In this document: positions 9,187-17,268 of the stretch, piece after piece
Position numbering within the stretch: the first letter of the stretch is position 1
How the letters are laid out: the number at the start of each line of letters is the position of its first letter
DNA from: an uncultured Pseudomonadota bacterium
Lineage (GTDB): Bacteria > Desulfobacterota > Syntrophorhabdia > Syntrophorhabdales > Syntrophorhabdaceae
Reading direction: 5' to 3'
Assembly (NCBI GenBank): GCA_937862865.1
Contig: CALMFJ010000076.1
Location: 1-33,344 of the forward strand
Length of the DNA: 33,344 nucleotides
Position numbers and translations under genes: made by a program
The notes under the pieces: generated by a model
What the model was told of the DNA's origin: nothing
Seen by the model: only the letters and a program-made list of their open reading frames with translations
Databases searched by the model: none

Positions 9187-9755
9187 CAGGCATACCGGGA
9201 AACGACGCGGTAAGAAGGATCGGGACTCCGCTCATGGATGCCGTTGTGGGTTCTCTGAAGGCGGGAGACAAGGTGCTGCTCTCCGGTTTTATCTACACGG
9301 CGAGGGACGCCGCGCACAAGCGTTTTTCGGAGGCCCTTGCCGCAGGGAAGGAGCTGCCGTTCGACATAAAGGGACAGGTGATCTACTATTGCGGCCCCGC
9401 CCCCGCACCACCGGGGAGGGTCATCGGGTCCTGCGGCCCGACCACCAGCTCGCGCATGGATTCGTATGCGCCGGGGTTGATATCTCTCGGCCTCGGGGGT
9501 ATGATAGGGAAAGGTAAACGCTCTGATCAGGTAAAGCAGGCGCTGATAGAACACAGGGCGGTCTACTTCGGAGCGACAGGAGGGGCCGGAGCGCTTTTAG
9601 CGCGTGCGGTTGTCGCTGCGGATGTGATCGCCTACGAGGACCTCGGGCCCGAAGCTGTCGTGAGGCTTGAAGTGAGGGATATGCCGCTTTTCGTCATTAA
9701 TGACATTTTCGGAAACGATCTCTACGAGGCCGGTACAGAACGTTACAGGCGGTGA
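9183..9755 (+). CDS. Fumarate hydratase class I, beta subunit (C-terminal domain), GTG start overlapping the alpha stop
   Basis: [55 protein letters not shown]. Confidence 0.92.
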   Translation: MTGIPGNDAVRRIGTPLMDAVVGSLKAGDKVLLSGFIYTARDAAHKRFSEALAAGKELPFDIKGQVIYYCGPAPAPPGRVIGSCGPTTSSRMDSYAPGLISLGLGGMIGKGKRSDQVKQALIEHRAVYFGATGGAGALLARAVVAADVIAYEDLGPEAVVRLEVRDMPLFVINDIFGNDLYEAGTERYRR

Positions 9756-9819
9756 GACCCGTGTTTAAGGGGTTTTTGGGATATGAATTCGAAGAGAACG
9801 ATTGATATAAGGAGATGCG

Positions 9820-10911
9820 ATGCCTGAGATCCGTGTTGCGATTGCCGGTGTGGGGAACTGTGCGAGCTCGCTGGTACAGGGGATCTTCTATTACGCCCGG
9901 CAGAACCGGGACGCCGTCGGGCTTATGCATCCTGACATCTGCGGGTACGGTCCCGGGGACATAAAGATCGTCGCGGCTTTTGATATCGACGAGCGTAAGG
10001 TGGGCAAACCTCTTGAAGAGGCCATATTCGCACCGCCGAATTGCACGAAGACCATTGAACCCAAAATCCCGGCGACCGGGGTCTCCGTTCTCATGGGCCA
10101 CGTTCTCGACGGCGTGGCGCCCCATATGAAGCAGTTCCCGCCGGAGCGCACCTTCGTCGTATCCCGTGCCGAACCGGTCAATGTCGCGGCCGTGCTTGAG
10201 GAGTGCAAGGCCGACATCCTGGTCAACTACCTTCCCGTGGGGTCCGAAGAGGCGGCGCGCTTTTATGCGGAGGCGTGCCTTGAAAAAGGCGTGAGCCTGA
10301 TCAACTGCATCCCTGTTTTTATCGCCTCTGACACGTCATGGGCGAAACGGTTCGAAGAAAAGGGCATCCCGGTCATCGGCGACGATGTGAAATCCCAGAT
10401 CGGGGCGACCATCATCCACAGGACGCTTGCAAAGCTCTTCAACGACCGGGGTGTGAAGCTCGACAACACGTACCAGCTCAATACCGGCGGCAACACTGAT
10501 TTTCTCAACATGCTGAACCGGGAGAGGCTGACGTCGAAAAAGATATCGAAGACCGAGGCGGTCCAGTCGAATATCGACGTGCCGATCCCGGCGGACAACA
10601 TCCATATCGGCCCGTCCGATTACGTTCCCTGGCAGAGGGACAACAAGGTCTGTTTCATGCGGCTCGAGGGCAGGATATTCGGTGACATCCCGATCAACTG
10701 TGAGCTGAGGCTCTCCGTCGAGGACTCGCCGAACAGCGGCGGATGCATCATCGATGCGGTACGGTGCTGCAAGGTCGCGCGCGACAGGGGGACAGGCGGT
10801 GCCCTGGAGTCGATATCCGCATACACGATGAAACACCCGATCAGGCAATTTTCCGACGAAACAGCCCGCGCCATGGTCGAGGAGTTTATCCGGGGCGAAA
10901 GATCCCGGTAG
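9820..10911 (+). CDS. Inositol-3-phosphate synthase (myo-inositol-1-phosphate synthase)
   Basis: VAIAGVGNCASSLVQG, VNYLPVGSEEAARFYAEACL, GDDVKSQIGATIIHRTLAKLFNDRG, NTGGNTDFLNML. Confidence 0.94.
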   Translation: MPEIRVAIAGVGNCASSLVQGIFYYARQNRDAVGLMHPDICGYGPGDIKIVAAFDIDERKVGKPLEEAIFAPPNCTKTIEPKIPATGVSVLMGHVLDGVAPHMKQFPPERTFVVSRAEPVNVAAVLEECKADILVNYLPVGSEEAARFYAEACLEKGVSLINCIPVFIASDTSWAKRFEEKGIPVIGDDVKSQIGATIIHRTLAKLFNDRGVKLDNTYQLNTGGNTDFLNMLNRERLTSKKISKTEAVQSNIDVPIPADNIHIGPSDYVPWQRDNKVCFMRLEGRIFGDIPINCELRLSVEDSPNSGGCIIDAVRCCKVARDRGTGGALESISAYTMKHPIRQFSDETARAMVEEFIRGERSR

Positions 10912-10912
10912 G

Positions 10913-11521
10913 GTGCCGCAGGTGATTGGCCCAAAGATCGGTCACCGGCTGGATCCCGTCATTGTTTCCCTGTGCCGCTTTATCCTTAAGAGCAAGGTCA
11001 TTTCACCGAATGTCATCAGCGTGACGGGCACCCTGTTCGGTTGTCTCTGCGCCCTCCTCGTCTTTTTCGAGCACCCCGTAGCGGGAGCTGTCTCACTTCT
11101 CATCGCAGGTTTTCTCGATATCCTTGACGGGGCGGTCGCACGCTCGTCGGGCCGGGTGACACGGTTCGGGGGCTTCTTCGATTCCGTCCTCGACCGGTAC
11201 ACGGACCTCGCGGTCATGGGGGCCATCATGCTGGTCTACATGCGCCACAACGAAATGGGGTACGCATTGACCGGTTTTGTAGCCGTCATCGGCACAGCCC
11301 TCATACCTTACGCACGCGCCCGCGCCGAAGCCGCATCCGTCCAATGCAAGACCGGCCTCCTCGAGCGCCCCGAACGCACCGTCCTCATCCTCATCGGCCT
11401 GTTCATCCCGTTTTTGTTGAATTATGTCGTGATTGTTCTAGCGGTCTTGACGCACGTAACGGTCATTCAGAGGATCGTGCATGTGTGGAGGGAAACAAAG
11501 AAATTAGACCGTAAGGGCTGA
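10913..11521 (+). CDS. CDP-alcohol phosphatidyltransferase family protein (GTG start)
   Basis: DILDGAVARSSGRVTRFGGFFDSVLD matches D-x2-DG-x2-AR-x8-G-x3-D-x3-D; multiple TM segments. Confidence 0.92.
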   Translation: MPQVIGPKIGHRLDPVIVSLCRFILKSKVISPNVISVTGTLFGCLCALLVFFEHPVAGAVSLLIAGFLDILDGAVARSSGRVTRFGGFFDSVLDRYTDLAVMGAIMLVYMRHNEMGYALTGFVAVIGTALIPYARARAEAASVQCKTGLLERPERTVLILIGLFIPFLLNYVVIVLAVLTHVTVIQRIVHVWRETKKLDRKG

Positions 11522-11591
11522 TGGCACAATAAACGATCACCACCCCCGTCATCCAGAACCGTCCTCTGCATTTCCGGGTGCATCCTGCCAT

Positions 11592-11623
11592 CGTCATCCC
11601 GGCGCTTGACGCCGGAATGACGG
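11592..11623. repeat. Single REP-like palindrome between convergent genes
   Basis: CGTCATCCCGGCGCTTGACGCCGGAATGACGG; same core as the element at 113-250. Confidence 0.85.
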
Positions 11624-11646
11624 CCGCGAGGGGACTCACGATCCGA

Positions 11647-12714
11647 TCATTTATTAATCATATTAAAGATCTCTTCCTTCAATATATTCTTCGCCATCTC
11701 CTTCGGTATCCCCGACTTGATCACTGTGCCTTTTTTAAAGAGCATTGCGCTCGTTGCGCCGAAAGCGAGGCCTATGTCGGCTTCCCGCGCTTCACCGGGG
11801 CCGTTGACCTCGCAGCCCATGATGGCGACGTCGAGGTGGGCGTCAAATTCAGCGATCTCGTTTTCGAATTCCTCGACGATCTCGGCGAGGTTTGTCTTCG
11901 TCCGACCGCACGTGGGGCAGGAGATGATGTTTATTCCGCGTTTTCTTAGACCGAGGCCCCTGAGGATATGATACCCGGCGATGACCTCCAAAACGGGGTT
12001 GCCTGTGAGCGATACCCGGATGGTGTCGCCGATCCCTTCGTGAAGAAGGATGCCGATACCGATCGCCGACTTGATCGCGCCGGAGAAAACAGGGCCCGCC
12101 TCGGTTATCCCGACATGGAGGGGGTAATCGGAGCGTTTGGAGAATTTTTTGTATGCGGTGATGGTTTCCTGTATGTCGGACGCCTTGAGGGACACCTTGA
12201 TCTCCGTCCAGCCGACATCTTCAAAGAGCGCGATGTGATACAGGGCGCTTTCGACCATCGCATCGGCGTTCGGCCTTGGGTGGTCCTTCAGGACGCGCTT
12301 CTCAATGGACCCGGTGTTCATCCCGAGGCGGACCGGCGTTTTCGTATCCCGCGCCATGACGGCAACTTCTTTGACCTTCCGCAGGTTATTTATCGTACCG
12401 GGATTTATCCGGATGCCGTCGATGCCGAGTTCCATCGCCTTGAGCGCGATCTTATGATTGAAATGAATGTCGCCGATGATGGGAACGTCCACTTCCTTTT
12501 TAAGGAAAGGGATGATCTTGCACGTCTCTTCCTGGGGAAGAGCTATCCGCACGAGTTCACATCCCGCCTTCTTCAGTTCCCGGGTCTGTGTCAGCGTCTC
12601 GTTGAAATTTTCCGGGTTTGTCTTCAGCATCGACTGAACGACGATAGGGGCCCCGCCCCCTATGGGCACCCCGCCGACCTTGATCGGCCTTGTTTTTTTT
12701 CTTTTCATTCTCAC
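11647..12714 (-). CDS. ispG: 4-hydroxy-3-methylbut-2-enyl diphosphate synthase
   Basis: KTRPIKVGGVPIGGGAPIVVQSM, GIRINPGTI, LGMNTGSIE, CPTCGRTKTNL, MGCEVNGPGEAREADIG. Confidence 0.96.
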   Translation of the reverse strand: MRMKRKKTRPIKVGGVPIGGGAPIVVQSMLKTNPENFNETLTQTRELKKAGCELVRIALPQEETCKIIPFLKKEVDVPIIGDIHFNHKIALKAMELGIDGIRINPGTINNLRKVKEVAVMARDTKTPVRLGMNTGSIEKRVLKDHPRPNADAMVESALYHIALFEDVGWTEIKVSLKASDIQETITAYKKFSKRSDYPLHVGITEAGPVFSGAIKSAIGIGILLHEGIGDTIRVSLTGNPVLEVIAGYHILRGLGLRKRGINIISCPTCGRTKTNLAEIVEEFENEIAEFDAHLDVAIMGCEVNGPGEAREADIGLAFGATSAMLFKKGTVIKSGIPKEMAKNILKEEIFNMINK

Positions 12715-12778
12715 TGTCCTCGATTGAAGTGACGGAAACCTTGGTTATCTTATCCCGTGCCAATAAGGTTGTCAAACA

Positions 12779-12872
12779 GGTAATAGGTAATAGGCGATAG
12801 GGAAAGCTGTATTGGTTCCCATCACCCATCACCCATCACCGGGTTTTTTTCTGTAGCCCATAGCCCATAGCC
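12779..12872. repeat. Three blocks of 7-bp-period repeats, the first two inverted relative to each other
   Basis: 12779-12799 GGTAATA GGTAATA GGCGATA; 12818-12838 CCCATCA x3; 12855-12871 AGCCCAT AGCCCAT AGCC. Confidence 0.88.
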
Positions 12873-12923
12873 TGCATTTCTGCACTGAATTGATTTGCTC
12901 TCATCCAGCCGACCTGATATATT

Positions 12924-13268
12924 GTGAAACGCATGAAGCCGGAAAAGAAAAAAGGCATTTTGCTCATCGTGATAGGCCTGTGCATCCCTCTTTTTGCCCT
13001 GCCGTTCGTCTCGGGTTTCGATATGAGCAAGGGTTTTATGGACAACTTCTACAATACGGGGATCAGGATAACGAAAGACACAGGCCAAACCGCTCCGGTC
13101 GCGAAGATCTCTCCCGCCGGCAGTTCGAAAAACCCTCTGGACCTGAAGAAAATGCGGATCGAAAAGATCCCCTACAGGTTCTTTTTCGTTCCGGCCATCT
13201 TTCTGATCTATGTCGGGATCGTTATGATAGACAGGGCCCGGACAAAATCTTCCGGCCAAGAAACCTGA
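12924..13268 (+). CDS. Hypothetical small membrane protein (two predicted TM segments)
   Basis: KKKGILLIVIGLCIPLFALPF and FFFVPAIFLIYVGIVMI hydrophobic segments; no recognised family. Confidence 0.6.
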   Translation: MKRMKPEKKKGILLIVIGLCIPLFALPFVSGFDMSKGFMDNFYNTGIRITKDTGQTAPVAKISPAGSSKNPLDLKKMRIEKIPYRFFFVPAIFLIYVGIVMIDRARTKSSGQET

Positions 13269-13358
13269 ATGTAAACAAGGGATTCCCGCAATGTCCCTAT
13301 CAAAAAGCAGTAACGGCAAAAAAATAATGCACATTAATGTATTTTGTTAACTATTTCA

Positions 13359-13386
13359 CTTGACTATAGTCGAGGGGTGGGATAAT
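13359..13386 (+). promoter_or_regulatory. Candidate promoter for oadG-oadB with palindrome over the -35
   Basis: TTGACT (13360-13365) and GATAAT/ATAATT (~13381-13387), spacer 15-16; GACTATAGTC perfect palindrome 13362-13371. Confidence 0.5.
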
Positions 13387-13449
13387 TTCTTACAGCAATT
13401 TCAGGACCTTTATTATCACATCTCAATACGCAGCCAGGAGGACAGGTAT

Positions 13450-13587
13450 ATGATGGACAAATGGACCTTTGGCTTTACAATGGTTGTTGTCGGCATGGGC
13501 GGAACGATCTGTACCCTCATAGTGTTCAGCCTCATAATGTCTGCACTGAAGAAGGTGTTTCCGTACAAAAAAGAAGAAGACAATTAA
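13450..13587 (+). CDS. OadG-like (Na+-pumping decarboxylase gamma) small single-TM protein
   Basis: MMDKWTFGFTMVVVGMGGTICTLIVFSLIMSALKKVFP; AGGAGG RBS upstream; adjacent to oadB. Confidence 0.7.
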   Translation: MMDKWTFGFTMVVVGMGGTICTLIVFSLIMSALKKVFPYKKEEDN

Positions 13588-13602
13588 AGGGAGGACGAGG
13601 GT

Positions 13603-14745
13603 ATGTTTCTTGATTCCGTAATGAGTGGCTTAAACGGGTTGATAGCTGGTTTCGCAAACATGCACTGGTCGAATCCGGTCATGATGCTTATCGGTTGCCT
13701 GCTGTTGTACCTTGGTATAAAGAAGGACTGTGAGCCGTTGCTCCTGCTCCCGATAGGGTTCGGGTGTATACTTGTTAACGTACCTCTCGCGGGCCTGATG
13801 GACAAAGAGGGTTTCCTGCGCATAATCTACGATGCCGGTGTTATCACGGAACTTTTCCCGCTGTTCATATTCGTCGGTATCGGTGCAATGACGGATTTCG
13901 GGCCGGTGCTCGAGAACCCGTATACTTTTCTCCTTGGCGCGGCGGGGCAGTTCGGTATCTTTATTACCCTGCTTCTTGCGCTGGCAATCGGGTTCCCTTA
14001 TAAAGATGCCGTTACGATCGGTATTATCGGTGCATGCGACGGTCCCACCGTCATATATGTCGCGTCGCAGTACGCCCAGCATCTGCTAGGGCCCGTGACA
14101 GTTGCGGCGTACTCGTACATGGCCCTTGTGCCCGTGCTTCAGCCGCCTATCATGAAAATGCTGACGACGAACAAGGAAAAGGTCGTTGTCATGAAAACAC
14201 ATGCAAAGACCGTTTCCAAGACGACCAAGATGCTTTTCCCCATAGTCATCACGATCATCGGCGGCTGTATAGCACCGAAGGGCCTGCCCCTTCTCGCGAC
14301 GATCATGCTCGGCAACCTCATGAAGGAGTCGGGTGTTGTCGGCCGTCTGACAAGCGCTGCAGAAAATGAAATAGCCAACATCGTCACGCTTCTCCTCGGT
14401 CTGGCGATCGGGGCGACAATGAGCGGCCCTGTCTTCGTTCAGCCGAAGACGCTCATCATCCTTGTCCTGGGCCTTCTGGCAATATGTCTTGATACCGTGT
14501 TCGGCGTTCTTTTCGGAAAGGTCCTCTACATTGTCACCGGCGGGAAGGTCAATCCTCTCATCGGTGCGGCCGGCATCTCGGCGTTCCCGATGTCGGCGAG
14601 GGTCGTTCAGAAGGAAGGTATGAAATATAACAAGAGGAACTACCTGCTCATGCACGCCATGGGCGCGAACGCAGGCGGGCAGGTCGGTTCCGTTATGGCC
14701 GCAGCGGTTATGCTGTCGGTGCTTAATGGAATGGGAATTATATAG
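13603..14745 (+). CDS. oadB: Sodium ion-translocating decarboxylase, beta subunit
   Basis: GIGAMTDFGPVLENP, GACDGPTVIYVAS, MALVPVLQPPIMK, GNLMKESGVVGRLTSAAENEIANIVTLLLGL, LLMHAMGANAGGQVGS. Confidence 0.94.
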   Translation: MFLDSVMSGLNGLIAGFANMHWSNPVMMLIGCLLLYLGIKKDCEPLLLLPIGFGCILVNVPLAGLMDKEGFLRIIYDAGVITELFPLFIFVGIGAMTDFGPVLENPYTFLLGAAGQFGIFITLLLALAIGFPYKDAVTIGIIGACDGPTVIYVASQYAQHLLGPVTVAAYSYMALVPVLQPPIMKMLTTNKEKVVVMKTHAKTVSKTTKMLFPIVITIIGGCIAPKGLPLLATIMLGNLMKESGVVGRLTSAAENEIANIVTLLLGLAIGATMSGPVFVQPKTLIILVLGLLAICLDTVFGVLFGKVLYIVTGGKVNPLIGAAGISAFPMSARVVQKEGMKYNKRNYLLMHAMGANAGGQVGSVMAAAVMLSVLNGMGII

Positions 14746-14750
14746 AGACA

Positions 14751-14774
14751 GGCGATAGGCCATGGGCAATGGGA
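14751..14774. repeat. 7-bp-period repeat immediately 3' of oadB
   Basis: GGCGATA GGCCATG GGCAATG GGAA. Confidence 0.75.
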
Positions 14775-14812
14775 AAACCACCAATGGCCTGTGAAACGCG
14801 ATGAATCTTTTA

Positions 14813-14847
14813 GGGTCGGACGGGCAGCTGTCCGACCCCGTTTTTTT
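14813..14847 (+). terminator. Rho-independent terminator after oadB
   Basis: GGGTCGGAC-gggcagct-GTCCGACCC followed by CGTTTTTTT. Confidence 0.88.
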
Positions 14848-14872
14848 GTTGAAGAGACCTTAAGGAATAGGC

Positions 14873-14900
14873 TTGCACAACGTGTTTAACTTGGTATACA
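14873..14900 (+). promoter_or_regulatory. Candidate sigma70-type promoter for the NhaD-like gene
   Basis: TTGCAC (14873-14878), 16-nt spacer, TATACA (14895-14900). Confidence 0.5.
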
Positions 14901-14906
14901 CTAGGG

Positions 14907-14985
14907 CAGTGGCAGGACAGGGGAAAATAAGGGGCATTTTCTTTCACTAAAATTGGGTAGAAGGGCGCTTGTCGCCCTTTTTTTT
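14907..14985 (+). promoter_or_regulatory. Structured leader with intrinsic terminator upstream of the start codon (candidate attenuator/riboswitch)
   Basis: AGTG/CACT closing helix, GAAAAT/ATTTTC hairpin, then AAGGGCG-cttgt-CGCCCTT + T8; terminator ends ~31 nt before the ATG at 15017. Confidence 0.5.
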
Positions 14986-15016
14986 CGGGGTAATATTTCA
15001 AAAGGGGGTTCGGTGT

Positions 15017-16348
15017 ATGGAATTCATGCAAGTCGCAGCTACCGTTGTGTTTCTCGCCAGCATCATTCTTGTCATCACAGGCTGGATCGACAGCGTCATT
15101 GCCGCCCTGGGCGGCATTCTTTTGATGGTCTTTCTGGGGGTATATTCGGATGTCGATGCCTTTAAGATCGTCGACTGGAACGTCATATTCATCCTGCTCA
15201 GTATCTGGATCATATCGGGGTATTTCGGGCGGTCAGGTGTCCCCGATTTTCTTTCAGCTTTAATGCTCAAGCTGTCCAAGGGAAACATTGCATTTTTTGT
15301 TACCTCCATTGGCGCGCTGGCCGGCCTGGTCTCCATGCTGATCGATAATGTCGTCGTCGTCATCATGTTCGCACCCGTTATTTTTCATGCGTGCAGGAAA
15401 TTCAAGTTTCCGGCTTTTGCCCCTGTCTTATTTGTCGGTTTATGCTCGAATTTTATGGGAACGGCTATGCTCCTCGGCGATCTGCCGCCCCAGATGCTGC
15501 ACAGCGTTTCAGGAATCGAGTTCTGGGGGTTCATCTGGCACTCCGGCAGGCCCTCATCGTTGTTTATCCTTATGATATCCTATGTTGTAACGTGCTGGAT
15601 GTTCTATCTTATCTTTGCAAGGAAATATAAGGGAAAGAGAATGGACGTCGCATCCATTGAGGAGAAACCCTCTGACCATATCAAGGACAAACCCTTTGCG
15701 GTCGTGTCATGCGGTATATTCCTCCTGACGATCCTCGCAATGGCCTTCAGGCCCGTTTTCGGGTATCATCTCGGTTTTATCGCAATGTGGGGGGCAATTG
15801 CCCTGATTCTCTTCTTCGAATTGTTCGGTAAACATTTCACGGTCGAGACGCCTGACGTCGAGCATATCCTCGCGGAACTTGACTGGAGGGCGATCGGTTT
15901 CTATGTGTCACTCTTTGCGCTGGTCGGCGGCCTCGAGCACGCCGGCGTTATCAAGATCGTCACGAGCGCCATCACCCCCATCATCCAGAAAAGCCTTATC
16001 GTGGGAAGCTCGGCCCTGTACTGGATAACCGCCCCTATCGTCGGCATCGTCGAGCATGATGCCTATATTCTGACATTGCTCTATGTCATCAGGGACCTTG
16101 GCAAAGACACGGGCATGAACCCCTGGCCTCTTTACTGGATGCTCCTGTGGGCGGGGACACTCGGCAGCAACCTGACGGTCGCGGGCGCGCCGGCGCTTTT
16201 CGTGGCCAAGAATCTGGGCGAGAAGGAAGACGATAGAAAAGTCGGCCTGAAGGAATTTCTGGGTATCACGGTGCCGTATGTTGTCGTGTCGCTCGTTGCC
16301 TGTTATATACCCGCAATGTTTATCTGGGTCATTCCTTTTGCAAAATAG
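15017..16348 (+). CDS. NhaD/ArsB (SLC13-type, ion transporter superfamily) permease
   Basis: MLIDNVVVVIMFAPVIF, SNFMGTAMLLGDLPPQML, ~11-12 TM; AAAGGGGG RBS before ATG 15017 (open frame extends to 14969). Confidence 0.85.
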   Translation: MEFMQVAATVVFLASIILVITGWIDSVIAALGGILLMVFLGVYSDVDAFKIVDWNVIFILLSIWIISGYFGRSGVPDFLSALMLKLSKGNIAFFVTSIGALAGLVSMLIDNVVVVIMFAPVIFHACRKFKFPAFAPVLFVGLCSNFMGTAMLLGDLPPQMLHSVSGIEFWGFIWHSGRPSSLFILMISYVVTCWMFYLIFARKYKGKRMDVASIEEKPSDHIKDKPFAVVSCGIFLLTILAMAFRPVFGYHLGFIAMWGAIALILFFELFGKHFTVETPDVEHILAELDWRAIGFYVSLFALVGGLEHAGVIKIVTSAITPIIQKSLIVGSSALYWITAPIVGIVEHDAYILTLLYVIRDLGKDTGMNPWPLYWMLLWAGTLGSNLTVAGAPALFVAKNLGEKEDDRKVGLKEFLGITVPYVVVSLVACYIPAMFIWVIPFAK

Positions 16349-16363
16349 GGGGAGGGGGTAATT

Positions 16364-17212
16364 ATGGCCATACTTACTATTTCGCGGCAATTTGGCGGTG
16401 GGGCGAAAGCTGTAGCCCTTCAGGTAGCCTCCGACCTTGGCTACGAATATATCGACCGGGCGACGATGTTCAAAGATATCTCGGCGCAGGGGCCCCGCTG
16501 GGGATCGTATGCAAAGGATTTCGATGAGCAGTATCCCAATGTGTGGGAAAAGAATGACTGGTCATTCAAGGCGTTTGTCGCAATTATCCAGAGCCTTATC
16601 TACGACTATGCCCAAAGAGATAACGTGATCATTGCGGGAACGGGCGGTACTTTTTTGCTGAAAGGCGTCCCGCATGTTCTGAGGGTACGAATCGAGAGCA
16701 GCCTGGAGGACCGGATCAATCGTGTTCAGGGAGATCAGGTCATCAACGAAAATACGGCGAAATGGATCATCGAAAAGATCGATGCCGATATGTCACGGTC
16801 TATGTATATCCTTTACGGGAAGCACTGGGACGACCCCAGGGAATTTGACCACGTATTCAATAGTTCGACGCAGGGCAAGGACCAGATCGTGGAAGAGATC
16901 AAAAAAGGTGTTCTCGCGAAAGATGCGTTAAAAACACAGGACGCCATGAACATTCTCAATCTCAGGGCCCTCGCAGCAAGGGCTAAGGCGGCGATACTTA
17001 CAGATCCGAATTTTACAGTGTCATATCTCGATGTAACGCCTGTCGAAGAGGGCATGCCGAAATACGGCCTGAGAGTGCACGGATTCGTGCATGAAACGGA
17101 TGACGCTTCGGGCATTAAAGAGGCGGTTAAAAAAATTGTCACGGATATCCCGGTCGAATTCGATGTTCACTACCAGATGTACCCGCGGTTCGGCCATTTC
17201 GATTTTAAGTAA
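16364..17212 (+). CDS. Cytidylate kinase-like family protein with C-terminal BON-like segment
   Basis: MAILTISRQFGGGAKAVALQVASDLGYEYIDRATMF; C-terminal AKAAILTDPNFTVSYLDV...YGLRVHGFVHETDDASGIKEAVKKIVTDIPVEFDVHY. Confidence 0.75.
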   Translation: MAILTISRQFGGGAKAVALQVASDLGYEYIDRATMFKDISAQGPRWGSYAKDFDEQYPNVWEKNDWSFKAFVAIIQSLIYDYAQRDNVIIAGTGGTFLLKGVPHVLRVRIESSLEDRINRVQGDQVINENTAKWIIEKIDADMSRSMYILYGKHWDDPREFDHVFNSSTQGKDQIVEEIKKGVLAKDALKTQDAMNILNLRALAARAKAAILTDPNFTVSYLDVTPVEEGMPKYGLRVHGFVHETDDASGIKEAVKKIVTDIPVEFDVHYQMYPRFGHFDFK

Positions 17213-17231
17213 TTGTTTGCACAGAGACAGA

Positions 17232-17268
17232 AGATCCCCGGCTAAGGTCATGCCGGGGATCTTTTTTA
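17232..17268 (+). terminator. Rho-independent terminator after the cytidylate kinase-like gene
   Basis: AGATCCCCGGC-taaggtcat-GCCGGGGATCT-TTTTT. Confidence 0.9.

Noticed and set aside
11592-11623. Transcription terminator between convergent genes
   Set aside because: The palindrome is strong but lacks a U-tract on either strand and matches the REP-like core at 113-250, so it is better described as a repeat.
12779-12872. CRISPR-like array
   Set aside because: Units are 7 bp with no spacers and no cas genes; this is a short tandem repeat.
12822-13334. Minus-strand 170-aa ORF
   Set aside because: Overlaps heptad repeats and the more plausible plus-strand membrane protein; translation lacks protein-like hydrophobic pattern.
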